Assembly (NCBI GenBank): GCA_038373865.1
Contig: JAXGGA010004422.1
Coordinates: 24,636 to 88,635, forward strand
Origin: Uloborus plumipes
Lineage: Eukaryota; Arthropoda; Arachnida; Araneae; Uloboridae
Reading direction: 5' to 3'
DNA: 64,000 nucleotides
Part shown: piece after piece, positions 11,932 to 23,017 of the stretch
Position numbering within the stretch: the first letter of the stretch is position 1
Layout: every line of letters begins with the position of its first letter
Made by a program: the position numbers and the translations under genes
Notes under the pieces: model-generated
The model's input: the letters and a program-made list of their open reading frames with translations, nothing else
The model's database searches: none
Told to the model about the DNA's origin: nothing

Positions 11932-12010
11932 GCTCGATCATTGGCTATTCCTAACTGAGGAGCCCATAATAAGGGCGAAACTGCAGTCTTAGGATGCTAT
12001 ATGATCGAGC
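11932..12010 (+). ncRNA. Type I hammerhead ribozyme (complete)
   Basis: All parts are visible. Distal stem I is 11932-11941 (GCTCGATCAT) pairing perfectly with 12001-12010 (ATGATCGAGC), with an internal loop of 8 x 7 nt. Proximal stem I is CCTAA (11950-11954) with TTAGG (11989-11993). The core CTGAGGA is 11955-11961. Stem II is GCCC (11962-11965) with GGGC (11973-11976) and a 7-nt loop; GAA is 11977-11979. Stem III is ACT-GC-AGT (11980-11987), then C at 11988 with cleavage after it. The 8-nt stem III is a palindrome, so two ribozymes could pair into a longer stable stem III, as described for minimal metazoan hammerheads. Confidence 0.93.
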
Positions 12011-12204
12011 TGTGGGTGCATTTGCTACAGTTCTGCCTCAGCCCTGGCTTACGGGCGGTAACTCATTGCACATTACCCAGCTTTAGCCTTCAAATTTCGA
12101 GTTGAGCCGCACCATAGTTTGCGGACGCTCGCTGGTAAGATAAATTTATTTTATCTACCAGTTTGTTGGCTATCTTAGCTACAATAAGAGGAATTTTGCC
12201 TCCG

Positions 12205-12283
12205 GCTCGATCATTGGCTATTCCTAACTGAGGAGCCCATAATAAGGGCGAAACTGCAGTCTTAGGATGCTATATGTTTGAGC
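12205..12283 (+). ncRNA. Type I hammerhead ribozyme (second sense copy)
   Basis: It repeats the 11932-12010 ribozyme 273 bp downstream with the same core, stem II and stem III; the cleavage site would be after 12261. Distal stem I has two changes (ATGTTTGAGC instead of ATGATCGAGC), giving one mismatch and one G-U pair, so folding should survive. Confidence 0.9.
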
Positions 12284-12540
12284 TGTGGGTGCATTTGCTA
12301 CAGTTCTGCCTCAGCCCTGGCTTACGGGCGGTAACTCATTGCACATGTGTTTTAGTGCTCACTTTTTATGTTTGATTTAATAAAATAAAATCATATCATT
12401 TTTTACACTTATCACTTTTTTTTATATTTTAAAACTTACGAATAACTAACATGACAATTTAGAAATAAACCCAAATTATTACTTTTCATATAAAAACATA
12501 AAACATGCATCATTTATTTTATTAGCGAAAACATTTTCAA

Positions 12541-12898
12541 ATCAACATGCGTAAATAAGTAGTAAACTGATATTTTAATTAAATAAAAAAGTTAAAGTTA
12601 ACTTGAAAACACCCTTTTTACTACGCTTTTATTAGTTTCACATGTGGGTATGTATGTAACTCTGAATAAAAGATAAAATTCACGTCTTTTACAAACACAA
12701 AAGTAATATATTTAACACTATTATTAATACTAAAGGATAAACTATATTATTACATGTTGATACATTATAAGTGTTTTACTTATTTGTATTTAACTCTGAA
12801 TAAAAGATAAAACTAACGTTCCTTGCAAATATAAAAGTAATATATTTAATACTATTGTGAATACTGAAGGGCTAAACTGTGTTACATGCTAATGTATT
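12541..12898 (+). repeat. ~133 bp tandem repeat, about 2.5 units
   Basis: AACTCTGAATAAAAGATAAAA recurs near 12658 and 12791, with matching AAAAGTAATATATTTAA and TTACATG blocks, giving a period near 133 bp. The same unit occurs in opposite orientation at about 34672-36410, where a Tc1 element is inserted into it. Confidence 0.65.
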
Positions 12899-12905
12899 TT
12901 ATAAG

Positions 12906-13524
12906 CAGGGTTGCCAGATTTAAGAACTGTAAATGCGGGACAGGCTTCAGGGGGGGGGCGGAATGAGGTCTAAAAGTCGATTTTTTACATCTTTGACTTT
13001 AACATCAAGCTTGTCTCACAAATGTATTCATGAAGAAAAAGCAATATACAATGAACATATGAATAGAAACTTTATTTGTTACCATTGCATAGTTATTTTA
13101 CTTCATGAATATTAGTGGGAAAAGTTTTAACAGTAAATATTGTGAAAGTTCGTAAGTCTCTGTTATTGACCCCCTTTTTCCTAAAATAAGGGTCAATAAA
13201 ATCATTTGCAAAGATCTACACCACTTTTACAATGAAATACATCTTTGTTAAATGGATTGTCACAATAATTTCTGCTCTAGCTGATTGCAAATGATTACAC
13301 TTTAGAGCAGAAAAATATTATGATTCAATCAATTTTCTTATCCATCTGTTTCACACTTTTTGTTTCACTTATTTTTTTTTCTCTCGAAATAATGTTTCAT
13401 TTTGTAAAATGTTACTCCCTGCAAGATTACCGGACTTCAGCCGTTCCGTATCAAGGCTCCCCAGAGTGCAGGACAGTTTTTCAACAAGACAGTCCCTTGA
13501 AATCCAGGACGTCTGGCAATCCTG
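12906..13524. mobile_element. hAT-type non-autonomous element
   Basis: The left end CAGGGTTGCCAGA is matched by an inverted right end TCTGGCAATCCTG. TTATAAG flanks both sides (12899-12905 and 13525-13531), a 7-bp match of the expected 8-bp hAT duplication. A G9 tract lies near 12946. There is no transposase; the 153-codon frame starting at 13320 runs out of the element and resembles nothing. Confidence 0.7.
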
Positions 13525-13531
13525 TTATAAG

Positions 13532-14270
13532 TGCACGTAAACTACTAATACATCATGATTTAAAGCTTCATGATTTGATTAACTCTAAAGCCCACAAGTT
13601 CATTAATTTCATTATGACTCAGCTTAATATACGGTCGAACCCACACCAGCAAAGCATGTCCCATCCCAGAAAAGTGATTCATGCATCCTTTTTTGGTTTC
13701 TCATCCGGTAAGCCGGATTTTTGCCTTTCCATCTCTTCAGTGGTCAGACTATACTTATATATTTTTAATCAAAACCGCTAACGAGTTTTTGTTCTTCAAA
13801 GTGGTGCTTCTCAAAAGTGGTTTTCCTTTATTAACTTCGCGCTAAGCGTGGCCTGACAGGAAATTATTCCTTTATTTTATATTTAAAAAAAAATATCAAA
13901 TCTTGGAGTAATTGCGGTTTTAAATTTACATTAACTATTGCTAACTACTAAATCCTACTAATGTTCATTCGATTATAACTCTTTGGTTAACTCCTACAGT
14001 AGTTAAGTCCAAGCTGAACCATCATAAACTATGTGATAGCTCCGACTTTCGTCAATGGTTAGTCGGCTATTCTCACTTATTCTATGCATTAGAAATTAAC
14101 TAAGCAATCAATTTATGGCAATAATTTATAGCTAAGGTGGTAGTGGCGGTATACCGTTTATCCGGTATTCGAGCTATTTTAAAATTTCGTTATTTTTGCT
14201 TCCTTTTTCACACGATTTTTCTCAAAAAGTAGCTATGTATTAGCTTATGTAAAATTCTTGAAAGAGATAT
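13532..14270. other. No gene recognised
   Basis: A GGCGGTATACCGTTTATCCGG motif near 14145 resembles some hAT ends but has no partner in the window. Otherwise AT-rich unique-looking DNA. Confidence 0.35.
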
Positions 14271-14274
14271 GTAA

Positions 14275-15873
14275 GGGTGAATATCAGGAAAAGTGCTAAT
14301 TTAAGTCACAAATGAATTTCTCAAGCACTTCCAAATAAAAACCAAAAATTTTTCTTTTCCCATACAGTAAACTGCGTCGCACATACATCCCATGACAAAA
14401 TTTTCAGGTTTTACTTTAATTTGTGACAATAGAACTCTTTTTATTGCCTCAATGTCATGTCGGCAGCGCGTCACACATTCGAATCGCAAAGTTCAAAAAA
14501 ATCCTGTGGATTATAAAACATCGCAGCAGAAACAAATACAAAAGGAAATAACGTGTTTTATGTTCATCTATGACGTTTAACTCTTGAGTTTTAGATAAAA
14601 TGAATTTAGATTGATAAAAAAAAGCAATTTCTGCTTGTCACAAGTTTTCATAACATGAGGAGTGAACCAACTTCCAGAATGATAAAATCTAGACAAAACA
14701 TTTTTTGGCGCCAAAAAATTACGCTGGGAGAAGCTCTAATATGTGATGTTTCAGTTCCGATGGAAAATTTTCACTTCGGCTGCATTAAATTATAGGTAAG
14801 ATTTTTTCAATCTTGACTTTTCTGTTTCTACTAAATGAAGTGTCATGTCGGCAGCGGAATTTAAGACACAAAATAAAGTAATTTTTCAATTTATTTTTGC
14901 ATAATGGAAAAGAAACCTATTGTCATGAACATGATAAGGTGTTTTTATTTTCGAATCTTCAATTAGGAATGTTCAACTATCATATTGCGGGAAATTTGTC
15001 ATGTCGGCAGCGGTCATGTCGGCAGCGCCGAAGTAGAGGGTATTTGTTACGAAACTGATGCGTACGTTACCGATGTTTTTTCGCAATTTTTTCTTCGTAT
15101 TATGAGTTTGTTGAGTTTTAAAGCACAAAGGTAGATTCAAGTGCATTGTTTTTCCTGCTAAATTTTCCTATTTTAGCAGTTTATTCATTGTTTTTTAAAT
15201 GCTTCAAAAACATTAATTTTTTCGCAAAATTTGAGTTTTCAAACAAAATTATTGCCTTTTTTCACCCTCTTTTCTTTTACATCAAAATTCCGACCTTCGT
15301 TTCTAACTACTGCACCCAAAAATATAATTTTGCTTTAAAATGGAAAACTAAAGAACAGTTTAGTGAAAATCTCCCTTCCCCGCCAAACTCTGACTGTCTT
15401 GATCTAATTTCGTTTTTAAAGATTGTGTTAAGAATTTCATTTTATTTTTATTTTTAACTATTCACCTATTTATCTGTTTGAAAAGTCGCACTTATTTAGA
15501 CTTTAACTAACTTTTAATTAGTCTCTAATTTTATTTATAAAACTAAAAAGCGCTCAGGCTCTGAAAATATTATTAATTCTAAGTAATAATTATTTTGTTT
15601 TCAAACATAAAAGGTAGTGAAAGTGTTTACTTTTGTGCACTAAGTGTGAAATCTGTAATATTTGTCAGTTCGGTAGCATTCTCATCATGTCGGTAACGCT
15701 CAAAGACAACCCCCCTAAAAGAGGGGTAAATGTTCACTTTGACCATGCCCCGAATTTTTAAAAAATATTGTTACTAATGTGTATTTGAAATACCCAATTA
15801 ATTTAATTTTCTGAGTATCTATAAAAATTGAAAATTTCCATGGTCAAATTGGCACTTTTCCTGATATTCACCC
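14275..15873. mobile_element. DNA element with GGGTGAATATCAGG termini and 4-bp duplication
   Basis: The left end GGGTGAATATCAGGAAAAGT is inverted at the right end (ACTTTTCCTGATATTCACCC as read with small changes). GTAA flanks both sides (14271-14274 and 15874-15877). ATGTCGGCAGCG recurs at about 14456, 14846, 15001 and 15017, with a related ATGTCGGTAACG near 15688, resembling transposase-binding iterons. No transposase frame is intact; the longest open frame (15146-15457, 103 codons) is AT-driven and unrecognised. Confidence 0.65.
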
Positions 15874-15877
15874 GTAA

Positions 15878-16212
15878 ACAAATGTGAAAAATGCTTGTAC
15901 CGTAAATAACATAAAGCACTTTTTATAATAGAAGTTAGCTTGTTTATGTATATCCGCTTTATGTATATTGAGTTTACTGCCATTAAGTTTTCTGCCTCTT
16001 TTATAACAATGAAATTTGTCTACTCATAATAAAATGCCTCTTTGGGTTTAAACTTTGCATTATTAGTTGGGTTTAAACTTTGCATTTTATTCGTGTATTC
16101 ATTCATTTAATTATTCATTTGACACTATGGAGTTTTCTCGAAAAAATTCTTACACTACGAAAAAAAGTTGTGAATTGTAACTTACTTTTAAATTCTTCCT
16201 TAGATATGTCCA
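15878..16212. other. Short AT-rich spacer with a direct repeat
   Basis: GGGTTTAAACTTTGCATT occurs twice close together (about 16045 and 16070). Nothing else is recognised. Confidence 0.4.
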
Positions 16213-16640
16213 CACTGAAAAAAATGAATGCTGTTTTTGCAGTATAATATAGTTAATTTTTTAGTAATAAACTGTAAAAAATGCTAATTTTGTGTAATAA
16301 ACTGTAAAATTTTGACTTTCATAGTACTGAACTGCAAAATTGCTAATTTTGCTGTAAAAAACCAAATTGCAGTAAAAATCAAAATTTGCAAAATTGCAAA
16401 TTTTAGAGTTTATTACCATGAATTTTAGCTTAAAACTGGAACCTCTGCTGCCAGTATTATACTGTTGTTTTTACAGTATAATACGGCTAAATTTTACGGC
16501 AATAAACTGTAACATTTCTAACTTTACAGTAAAAAACTAAAATTACTAGCTTTACAATTGATTATTGTACATTTTACAGTTTTTAATTGGAACCCGGCTG
16601 CAGTATTAACTGCAAAAACAACAGTTCATTTTTTGAAGTG
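16213..16640. mobile_element. MITE family B (ACTGTAAAA-rich), copy 1
   Basis: The ends CACTGAAAAAAATGAATGCTG and the inverse of CACTTCAAAAAATGAACTG form terminal inverted repeats. The interior is a dense quasi-periodic run of ACTGTAAAA / TTTTACAGT and AATAAACTG motifs. Two relatives lie at 21023-21448 and 27968-28287. No coding capacity is seen. A target duplication is not clear. Confidence 0.7.
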
Positions 16641-17664
16641 CACAGATGCATTTTTTATCAAATATATATGTTAAGGAAAAAACATAGTATAGTAGGACAA
16701 ATGCCCAAAAATTACTTATTAAGTAGTGAAAAATGCAATAACTCCTATTTCAGAGCTGAATAATATAATTGCTTTATGAGCGAACTCTAAGAATTTATAG
16801 GACTTTGTAGACAAATTCAATGTTTTAAGATGCGAGAAATGTATTATGTTAAATGAATACTTGAAACTAAAACACATGTGGCAGAAAGAAACCGTTGTCA
16901 CTGTTTTTATCTAGGATGTAAACATTTTAGAGAGTAATAAGATATATTGCATATACTTGTTATAAAGTAAAGAGCATTTGAGTTTTGTCATAAATATATA
17001 ATACTGCGATATTTTTCAGTTTACAAGTATTACTTCCAAGACAGTTTCTCGAACTAAGTACATTGATGTGTTCTTTTATAATGCTCAATAAATATGAAAA
17101 ATCTTTATTTTACTATCTTCTGATATAGAATCAGGTCTTTAGTACAAAGCCAATACCTCTACCTAATATATAATTTTATAGAAAGGCTTCCCCACTTAAC
17201 TTTTCAAAAAAAGAAATTTAAAAATTTTTTAAAAGATTCAATCTTAATTTTTCCTTTTCATTTAGAGGTATTTTGTAATTATCTACAAGCAAAACTATAT
17301 AATTCGGATTTTGAAGAATTTCCATTAAAATTCCAATGAAATTTCTGTAGCATGTCTATGTTATCTAGTTTATGTGTGTCTAGCGATTTTCGACATTAAG
17401 AGGAATTATTCAAAATGCCTTTTTAGCGTGATAATATCGAAAAAAAGAGGCAAACTCTGCAAAAAAAAAAAAACTAGAAAATTCATGGGTTGAACTGGTT
17501 TTAATGCCACAATTATGCTGCATAGATTTAAAATATTTTCATTAAATAACAACCCACACACATTCAGAGCTGAATATATTTCTTAGATATATTTGCAATA
17601 TTTTGAAATGATAGGCTATTTTTTGTTCAAAACTCGGAAAAATAAAAATAAAACCAAAACAAAG

Positions 17665-17960
17665 TTATTTTCATAATGGCCTCCTAACCGCGTTTCATTG
17701 CAATGATTATGGCATCAAGCCAACGTCAGAAAGCGAGTATAATCACTGGATAATAAATATTAATAAATAAACACCACGGAATGAGTTCACAAGAACATTA
17801 TAGAGCATTTTTATTCTTTTTCCGTTTTTGTGTTTTTGTTTGCCTGCTTTATTTATTTATTTTTTCAGATGAAGTTTCTTAGCGGAATATATGTCTCATT
17901 TAAAACGCCCGAAAAAAAGGACATTAAAAGGTTCAAAAGGAAGCGTAATGATAATTGTTC
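17665..17960 (+). repeat. Dispersed repeat, related to 28640-28935
   Basis: Shared blocks include ATTATGGCATC..GCCAACG, GATAATAAATATTA..AAATAAACA and GAACATTA.AGA.CATTTT in the same order. The two copies are well diverged. Function and family are unknown; both lie downstream of a family B MITE, so they may be part of one larger old repeat. Confidence 0.5.
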
Positions 17961-18059
17961 CAACATTACCCACACATTTGTATTTTGAATGTCTTATAAT
18001 AATTAGAATGTGCTATCTTTCCGATTTTTAGAACATTAATGTGTGTACATAAATTTTAA

Positions 18060-19297
18060 AATTCCTGAAACATTCCTCAAACTACATGCATAATTTTGCT
18101 TAAAATCTATATTAGTATGAAACTAAGAGAAATAAAGCAGTCTATAGAAAAGCATACATTTGGCCCTGCACGTGACGGTTTTATTTTGAGATATTTCAAA
18201 ACGTAAAAAATTTTGGGCCTAAGAAGTTACATATGCATCTGAAATTCCTTTGTAAAATAAATTTTGCTTTTAACCATTTTTTTAAGATTTTTTTCTAAAA
18301 AATAAGTAGTAAAATGTGCAAAATAAACGATCTAATTATGTGCAAACTAGATGATTATTTATTCTTTTTTAAACTAACACTGCAAAATAATTACCGGTAT
18401 AAAAAGTTTTTAATGTGCAACCCATATACAGCAGGTCCTCGTTTTACCTGGAAAACTTCTATGTTCGCAACCATTTTGGAAAGAAGAATGTTCGAAGTTT
18501 AAAATGGGAAAGAAAATAGTGAAAAATACGAACTCTAATTTTATATACTTACTCTAGGTACCCTAATTTATATTTCGGGAAAAAAATATCCATTTCAAAA
18601 TATATTCAGCACAAAAAAATTGGAAGATATGCAATTAAAACTCAAAGATGCATTCGAAGACAATTTTTTGGGGTCCCGAGCAGAAAATAAGAACGGAACA
18701 TATCGCTCTTTCAGTAAAATTACTGGCTGTCGAAGTAAAATATATATATATATCTACTCTTCACTGTTATAGAAAAATAAATGCAAGTGTTATACTATTA
18801 TCTGAAAAAGCACTCTACGAAAGCTCGTACAGTTTGAAAAAGCAAACTGTGTGCATGCACACAAATAATTTTAAACCATTGTTAGCTGCTATATCCCCCC
18901 CCCCCAAAAAAGGCGCAATTAATCGTGAGTGTAAAGTGGTGTAAGACACAAAACAGTGCATTTTATACCTTCGTGAATATTGGTCGCACTGATGTAGCAC
19001 TCTCTATGTTCGATTTTTTCTCCTTTTTTTATGCTTTTGATTTTTCTAAAGATAATTTAGAGTCTATATAAGAAGTTAAATTTTGTAGTTTTTTACTTTT
19101 ATTTATTTCTTTTTTGTTTCAAACTAAATACTAAACTCTGCACCTTATTTTGAGCATTTTTGCAGTTGGAAGTATGCATGAAAACTGCTGCGAAAATAGA
19201 AGTCTTACAGGTTAACCAGTCTAATTTTCTTTCATTACACAACTGGCTGCTGTAATAACGTACATACGTTTTTAATTGCTAATTGGGGTTTTATTTC
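18060..19297. other. No recognised gene; microsatellite and C-tract
   Basis: A short TA run sits near 18740 and a C11 tract followed by A6 near 18895. Short open frames (62-98 codons) show no domain. Confidence 0.45.
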
Positions 19298-19425
19298 TAA
19301 TAGCGGTACCCGCACGGCTTTGTCCGTGGTATAAAATTAAAAGTTCATTTGTAAAATAATTGATATATCAGAAAAAATGCTCTATTTTAGTTTTATTCAA
19401 CTATAATTCCTTCAAAGTGATATAA

Positions 19426-19880
19426 AGATCTGATATGGACCCCATACTACTTAATTTTACGTGTACATTTCTTAGTAGATGCCTTAAGTGCTAAAATAGT
19501 GCTTGGAGTGAGCAAGATAACAATTCAAACATTTGTAGCCCTAGTTTGCTACGAAACAATGCAAAAAAATATTTTACAATGATTAATCTCCTAAAGATCG
19601 TCGTTTTTAACATCATTCAGTGGATTTTTCGCAAAATATCGCCAACAGCGCCAAATTGAACCTAAATCAAAAAAAAAAAAAAAAATTCGCCAATTTGGCG
19701 TCAAATATTTGGCGATCAAAAGCTTGGCGATATATCGCCAAGTGGTCGCGCCAATTCATATCACTTTTGTTAACCAATTCATATCACCTTGCATTAAAAA
19801 CACTGATTTACCCGATAAATGGGGTAAAAATTCGAATGTTCTAAGGGGGTGCCCTTAGAACATTCGAATGCAACCCCAAG
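19426..19880 (+). mobile_element. Repeat family A, copy 3, truncated
   Basis: It begins GATCTGATATGGACCCC like the other copies and follows them through the CTTGGCGAT hairpin zone, then ends after a CCCCAAGGGAGATGGAC block, lacking the right third. It contains an extra perfect inverted pair ATTCGAATGTTCTAAGGG / CCCTTAGAACATTCGAAT at about 19830-19873 not seen in other copies. Confidence 0.7.
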
Positions 19881-20213
19881 GGAGATGGACAAAAATAAGC
19901 CAAAAGAGAAAATAAGAACAGTTTTGTTGATAACAGAAACCAACAGAAATCTTACAAAAGTTTAAAAGAAGAAGAAAGTTTTCTTTCCCAGCTTAAAAAA
20001 CAAAACAATACATTTTCCGAAACGAAACACTTTAAAAAAAAGGAGGAAAATACCGAAATTGATACAATATTTCGTTAATCTGTGCTTTAGGTACTCTTTT
20101 CTCGCTAAATGAACGATAGGCGCGCCAAGCGTGGTAACTCTAGCTATTTTGCGTAGTTGACTTTTTGAAAACGCGCCAAGCAGGGTCCCAAAGCATCTTC
20201 ACCGGGAAAAAGA

Positions 20214-20472
20214 CAGGGTTGCCAGAGAATTGGAACAAAAAATACTATACCTCCTCTAAAAAAATATTACAAAATACTACTGTTTCCAAACGTTGCCAAA
20301 ATCAATGTTGCTGAAATGCGAAATCTATGAAAATGGAAAAAAAAAATCTGCCAAATCTTTTAATTAAGTCATTAGTATATTGGAAACAGGGTTGCCAGAA
20401 AAATACTACGCTCCTTATTTGGGCCGAAAAAATACTACCGTAGAATCAAAAATACTACGTCTGGCAACCCTG
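20214..20472. mobile_element. hAT MITE (CAGGGTTGCCAG ends)
   Basis: The termini CAGGGTTGCCAGA and TCTGGCAACCCTG are inverted copies, and GAAAAAGA flanks both sides (20206-20213 and 20473-20480), a perfect 8-bp hAT duplication. A second internal copy of the left terminus starts at 20387. AATACTAC is repeated in the interior. It is related by its ends to the element at 12906-13524. Confidence 0.85.
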
Positions 20473-21022
20473 GAAAAAGAACGAAACAAAAATAAGTATG
20501 AACACGTAACCATAGTAACAACATGAAAAGTTGATTTCCGTTGATAAAATAATTCTTTTCATCTCTCTTTTCAAACAAATTTTATTATCGAGCTGAACCA
20601 TTTTAGAATCGTTTGGCTTGCTTTACTGAAGGTAAGCCTTGAATTTCGGGATTCTAAAAACAATTGTTACAGCTCTTCTGATGATCGTAAAAACTTCGAA
20701 AAAACTTCATTTTGTGCAGAAAATTCCAAGCTTTCGAATGACATAAGACTTGAAAATGTGTGTGAAATATTTCTTCCCTATTTTATCGAATTTCCGCTAA
20801 GAATTCGAATAGAAAAAGAACGAAATGGAATTTTCGAAAAATCGCTTCGAGGTGCAAAACTACATGCTACAAACTAATTTTGTGCCAAGTGGCATGAAAA
20901 TCGACCGAACGGTTTTGGCGCTACGCGCGTAACAGACAGACAGACAGAAAGAAAGAAGGACAGACAGAACCACCTTCAGCTTTATTATTAGTAGAGATTA
21001 TAAATATTCACTTTTTTTATGC

Positions 21023-21448
21023 CACATACGGTAAAAAAAAAAAAAAAAAAAAAGCCGTCGTTCTTACAGTATAATGCTAGCAGCAGAGGTTCCAGTTCAA
21101 AACAGTAAAAACACAGTAATAAGCAGTAAAACTAGCTATTTTATAGTTTATTAGTGTAAAACTAGTAATTTTAGAGTCTATTACTATAAAACTAGTAGTT
21201 TTACAGTTTATTACTGTAAAACTAGTAATTTTGCAGTCTATTACTGTAAAATTAGCAATTTTACGACAAAACTGGCAGTATTATACTGTAAAAACAGCAG
21301 TATAATACTAGCAACAGAAATTCCAGTTGAAAACTGTAAAATGCACTGTAATAAACTGTGAAACTAACAATTTTACAGTTTATTACTATAAAATTACTGT
21401 AAAAATAGCTGTATTATACTGTAAAAACAGCATCTGTTTTTTACAGTG
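21023..21448. mobile_element. MITE family B, copy 2
   Basis: The interior is a near-periodic series of CAGTTTATTACTGTAAAACTAG-like units about 37 bp apart. The right end is TTTTTTACAGTG; the left end has been interrupted by an A21 run. TATAATACTAGCAACAGA blocks match copies 1 and 3. Confidence 0.7.
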
Positions 21449-21777
21449 TTGGAAGTAAAAGTTTTGGCAGCTTAAACTTGTCTTTTACAGTGTGGGACGT
21501 TTTCAAACTTAACAAGGAACTTCTGTTGACCACTGTTGGTGTAATTACGACTTATCGCGCTATAATTGCCGCAATATAAAATTGAGTTTCAATTACTATA
21601 TGCGTTTCAGAGACACTTTATGAACTCTGTTTCATGACACTGAACATTATAACTTTGTATTAAGCATTTTTAATATTAACTTTGTTTGATGCCATAGGGA
21701 ATCAAAGTTTTGCAAATTTAACTCGTCTTTCATAGCGTGGAGAGCTTTGAAACTAAATATGTAGTTTATTTTAACCA

Positions 21778-22588
21778 TTTTTACTTCCTTTTACGTAGTA
21801 AAGGAAGTATTGTGATCGCGACAAAAAAATCACTCAAATTTGAGTCTAAATTTTGATTTTGCTCACCCCCGGATGAATGTTCAGTAGTTTTTTCGACTTG
21901 TCAGCACGTGCATATGCACGTACCAACATATAAGCAGCCGAAAAATCCTTTTCAACCACCCCCGAGTTCATTACGACGCGTTTTCTCGTGACGTCTGTAG
22001 GTACGTATGTGCGGATGTATGTATGTATGTATGTGGGTCGCATAACTCAAAAACTATATGCCATAGAAGCTTCTAGCTTGGTATGTAGGCTCTGAGGATG
22101 GTCTAGTTGTGCACCTCCCCTTGTGGTTGCATTCGAATGTTCCCAAGGGGGTGTTTTACCCCTTTTTTGGGGTAAATCAGTGTTAATTTTAATGCAGACT
22201 CTAGTGATATTTATTGGCGCGACCACTTAGTGATATGTCGCCAAGCTTTTGGTCGACAAACTTTTGGTCGCCAAGTGTTTGACGCCAACTTGGCGACATA
22301 TCGCCAAGTTGGCGACAAGTTTGGCGAAAAAATTATTTTTTGAATTTGGGTTCAACTTGGCGCTATTGGCGATATTTTGCGAAAAATTTGCTGAATGATC
22401 TTAAAATCAGCAATATTTAGAAAATTAACCATTGTAAAATATTTTTTGCATTGTTTCGTGGCAGATTAGTTGAGTAAATATTTGAATTGTTACCTTGCTC
22501 ACTCCAAGCACTTTTTTTAACACTTAAGGCAACTACTAAGAAATTTACACGTAAAAGGAAGTAGTGTGGGGTTCATACCAGATTTTTT
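21778..22588 (-). mobile_element. Repeat family A, copy 4 (inverted)
   Basis: It reads TACTTCCTTTTACGTAGTAA at the left and ends GGGGTTCATACCAGATTTTT at the right, the reverse of copies 1-3. It is the most complete copy and close to copy 1, including the CTTGGCGAC hairpin zone (about 22210-22370) and the GTATGTATGTATG microsatellite near 22015. Confidence 0.78.
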
Positions 22589-23015
22589 ATTTATTTATTT
22601 GCACATTATTATTTTCTATTTTTTATTTCGCCAACTTTCTTAAACATGTGCAATAAATTAAGTTCCAATTAAAATCAGCATAGATCAATAAAGTGCTACA
22701 ATACTAATGTTTATCAATTTTATTGATGTGGAAAAGGAAAGTTGCTGTGTTACGTAAATTATGAGGGGGAAAAATGAACGAAAAGACAAAACTCCATAAA
22801 ATATAGTAACACAGCAGGAACCCCTTTCTTAACTGGCCTAATTTGTGTGTGTTCGTGTAAGCGCGCGCATGTGTGTGTAAGATGATAGAGGTCCAATGTT
22901 ACTTGAATACGTTGATATGAGAAAGTAATAGTAGAATGAGTATTAATTTAAGCAATTAAGCTTAAAGCAGTACTTATACTCATAATACTCATTACCAATT
23001 CACTAGTATGCTAAC
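22589..23015. other. AT-rich spacer, no gene
   Basis: A short GTGTGTGTAA run with GCGCGCGC lies near 22860. Nothing else is recognised. Confidence 0.45.
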
Positions 23016-23017
23016 TA

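Larger units (their letters stand above)
11388..12344. mobile_element. Tandem and inverted hammerhead-ribozyme retroelement (retrozyme-like)
   Basis: A 273 bp monomer is present about 1.2 times in antisense orientation (11388-11715) and then about 2.3 times in sense orientation (11716-12344). Landmarks recur exactly 273 bp apart (11418/11691 in the left arm; 11721/11994/12267 in the right arm). The whole is flanked by ATGTGTTTTAGTG at 11375-11387 and 12345-12357, a 13-bp target duplication with no poly-A. Each complete monomer carries a type I hammerhead ribozyme. The monomer has no open frame. Metazoan retrozymes and Penelope-like elements are the known retroelements with type I hammerheads in short tandem units; mobilisation by a Penelope-like reverse transcriptase supplied elsewhere is the likely mechanism. 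The monomer copies are nearly identical, so the insertion looks young. Confidence 0.88.
19300..20997 (-). mobile_element. Non-autonomous Helitron with nested insertions
   Basis: On the minus strand the 5' end at 20997 reads TCTCTACTAATAATAAAG, preceded by A. TCTCTACTA after an A is the classic Helitron 5' start. The 3' end near 19300 has the hairpin CACGGACAAAGCCGTG followed by CGGGTACCGCTA, the expected palindrome roughly ten bases before the terminus; the last bases read CTAT rather than CTAG. A GACA-type microsatellite lies just inside the 5' end (20935-20972). A family A fragment (19426-19880) and a hAT MITE (20214-20472) are inserted in it. No RepHel coding is present. Confidence 0.6.

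Noticed and set aside
13320..13781. 153-codon open frame, the longest in the window
   Set aside because: It runs across the right end and target duplication of a hAT element into unrelated DNA and resembles no protein domain.
14020..14075. Hammerhead-like GACGAAAGTC on the minus strand
   Set aside because: The required CTGANGA core and stem I partner are missing nearby.
20387..20472. Independent nested hAT MITE inside 20214-20472
   Set aside because: The inner terminus has no 8-bp duplication matching the right flank, so it is an internal copy of the end rather than a separate insertion.
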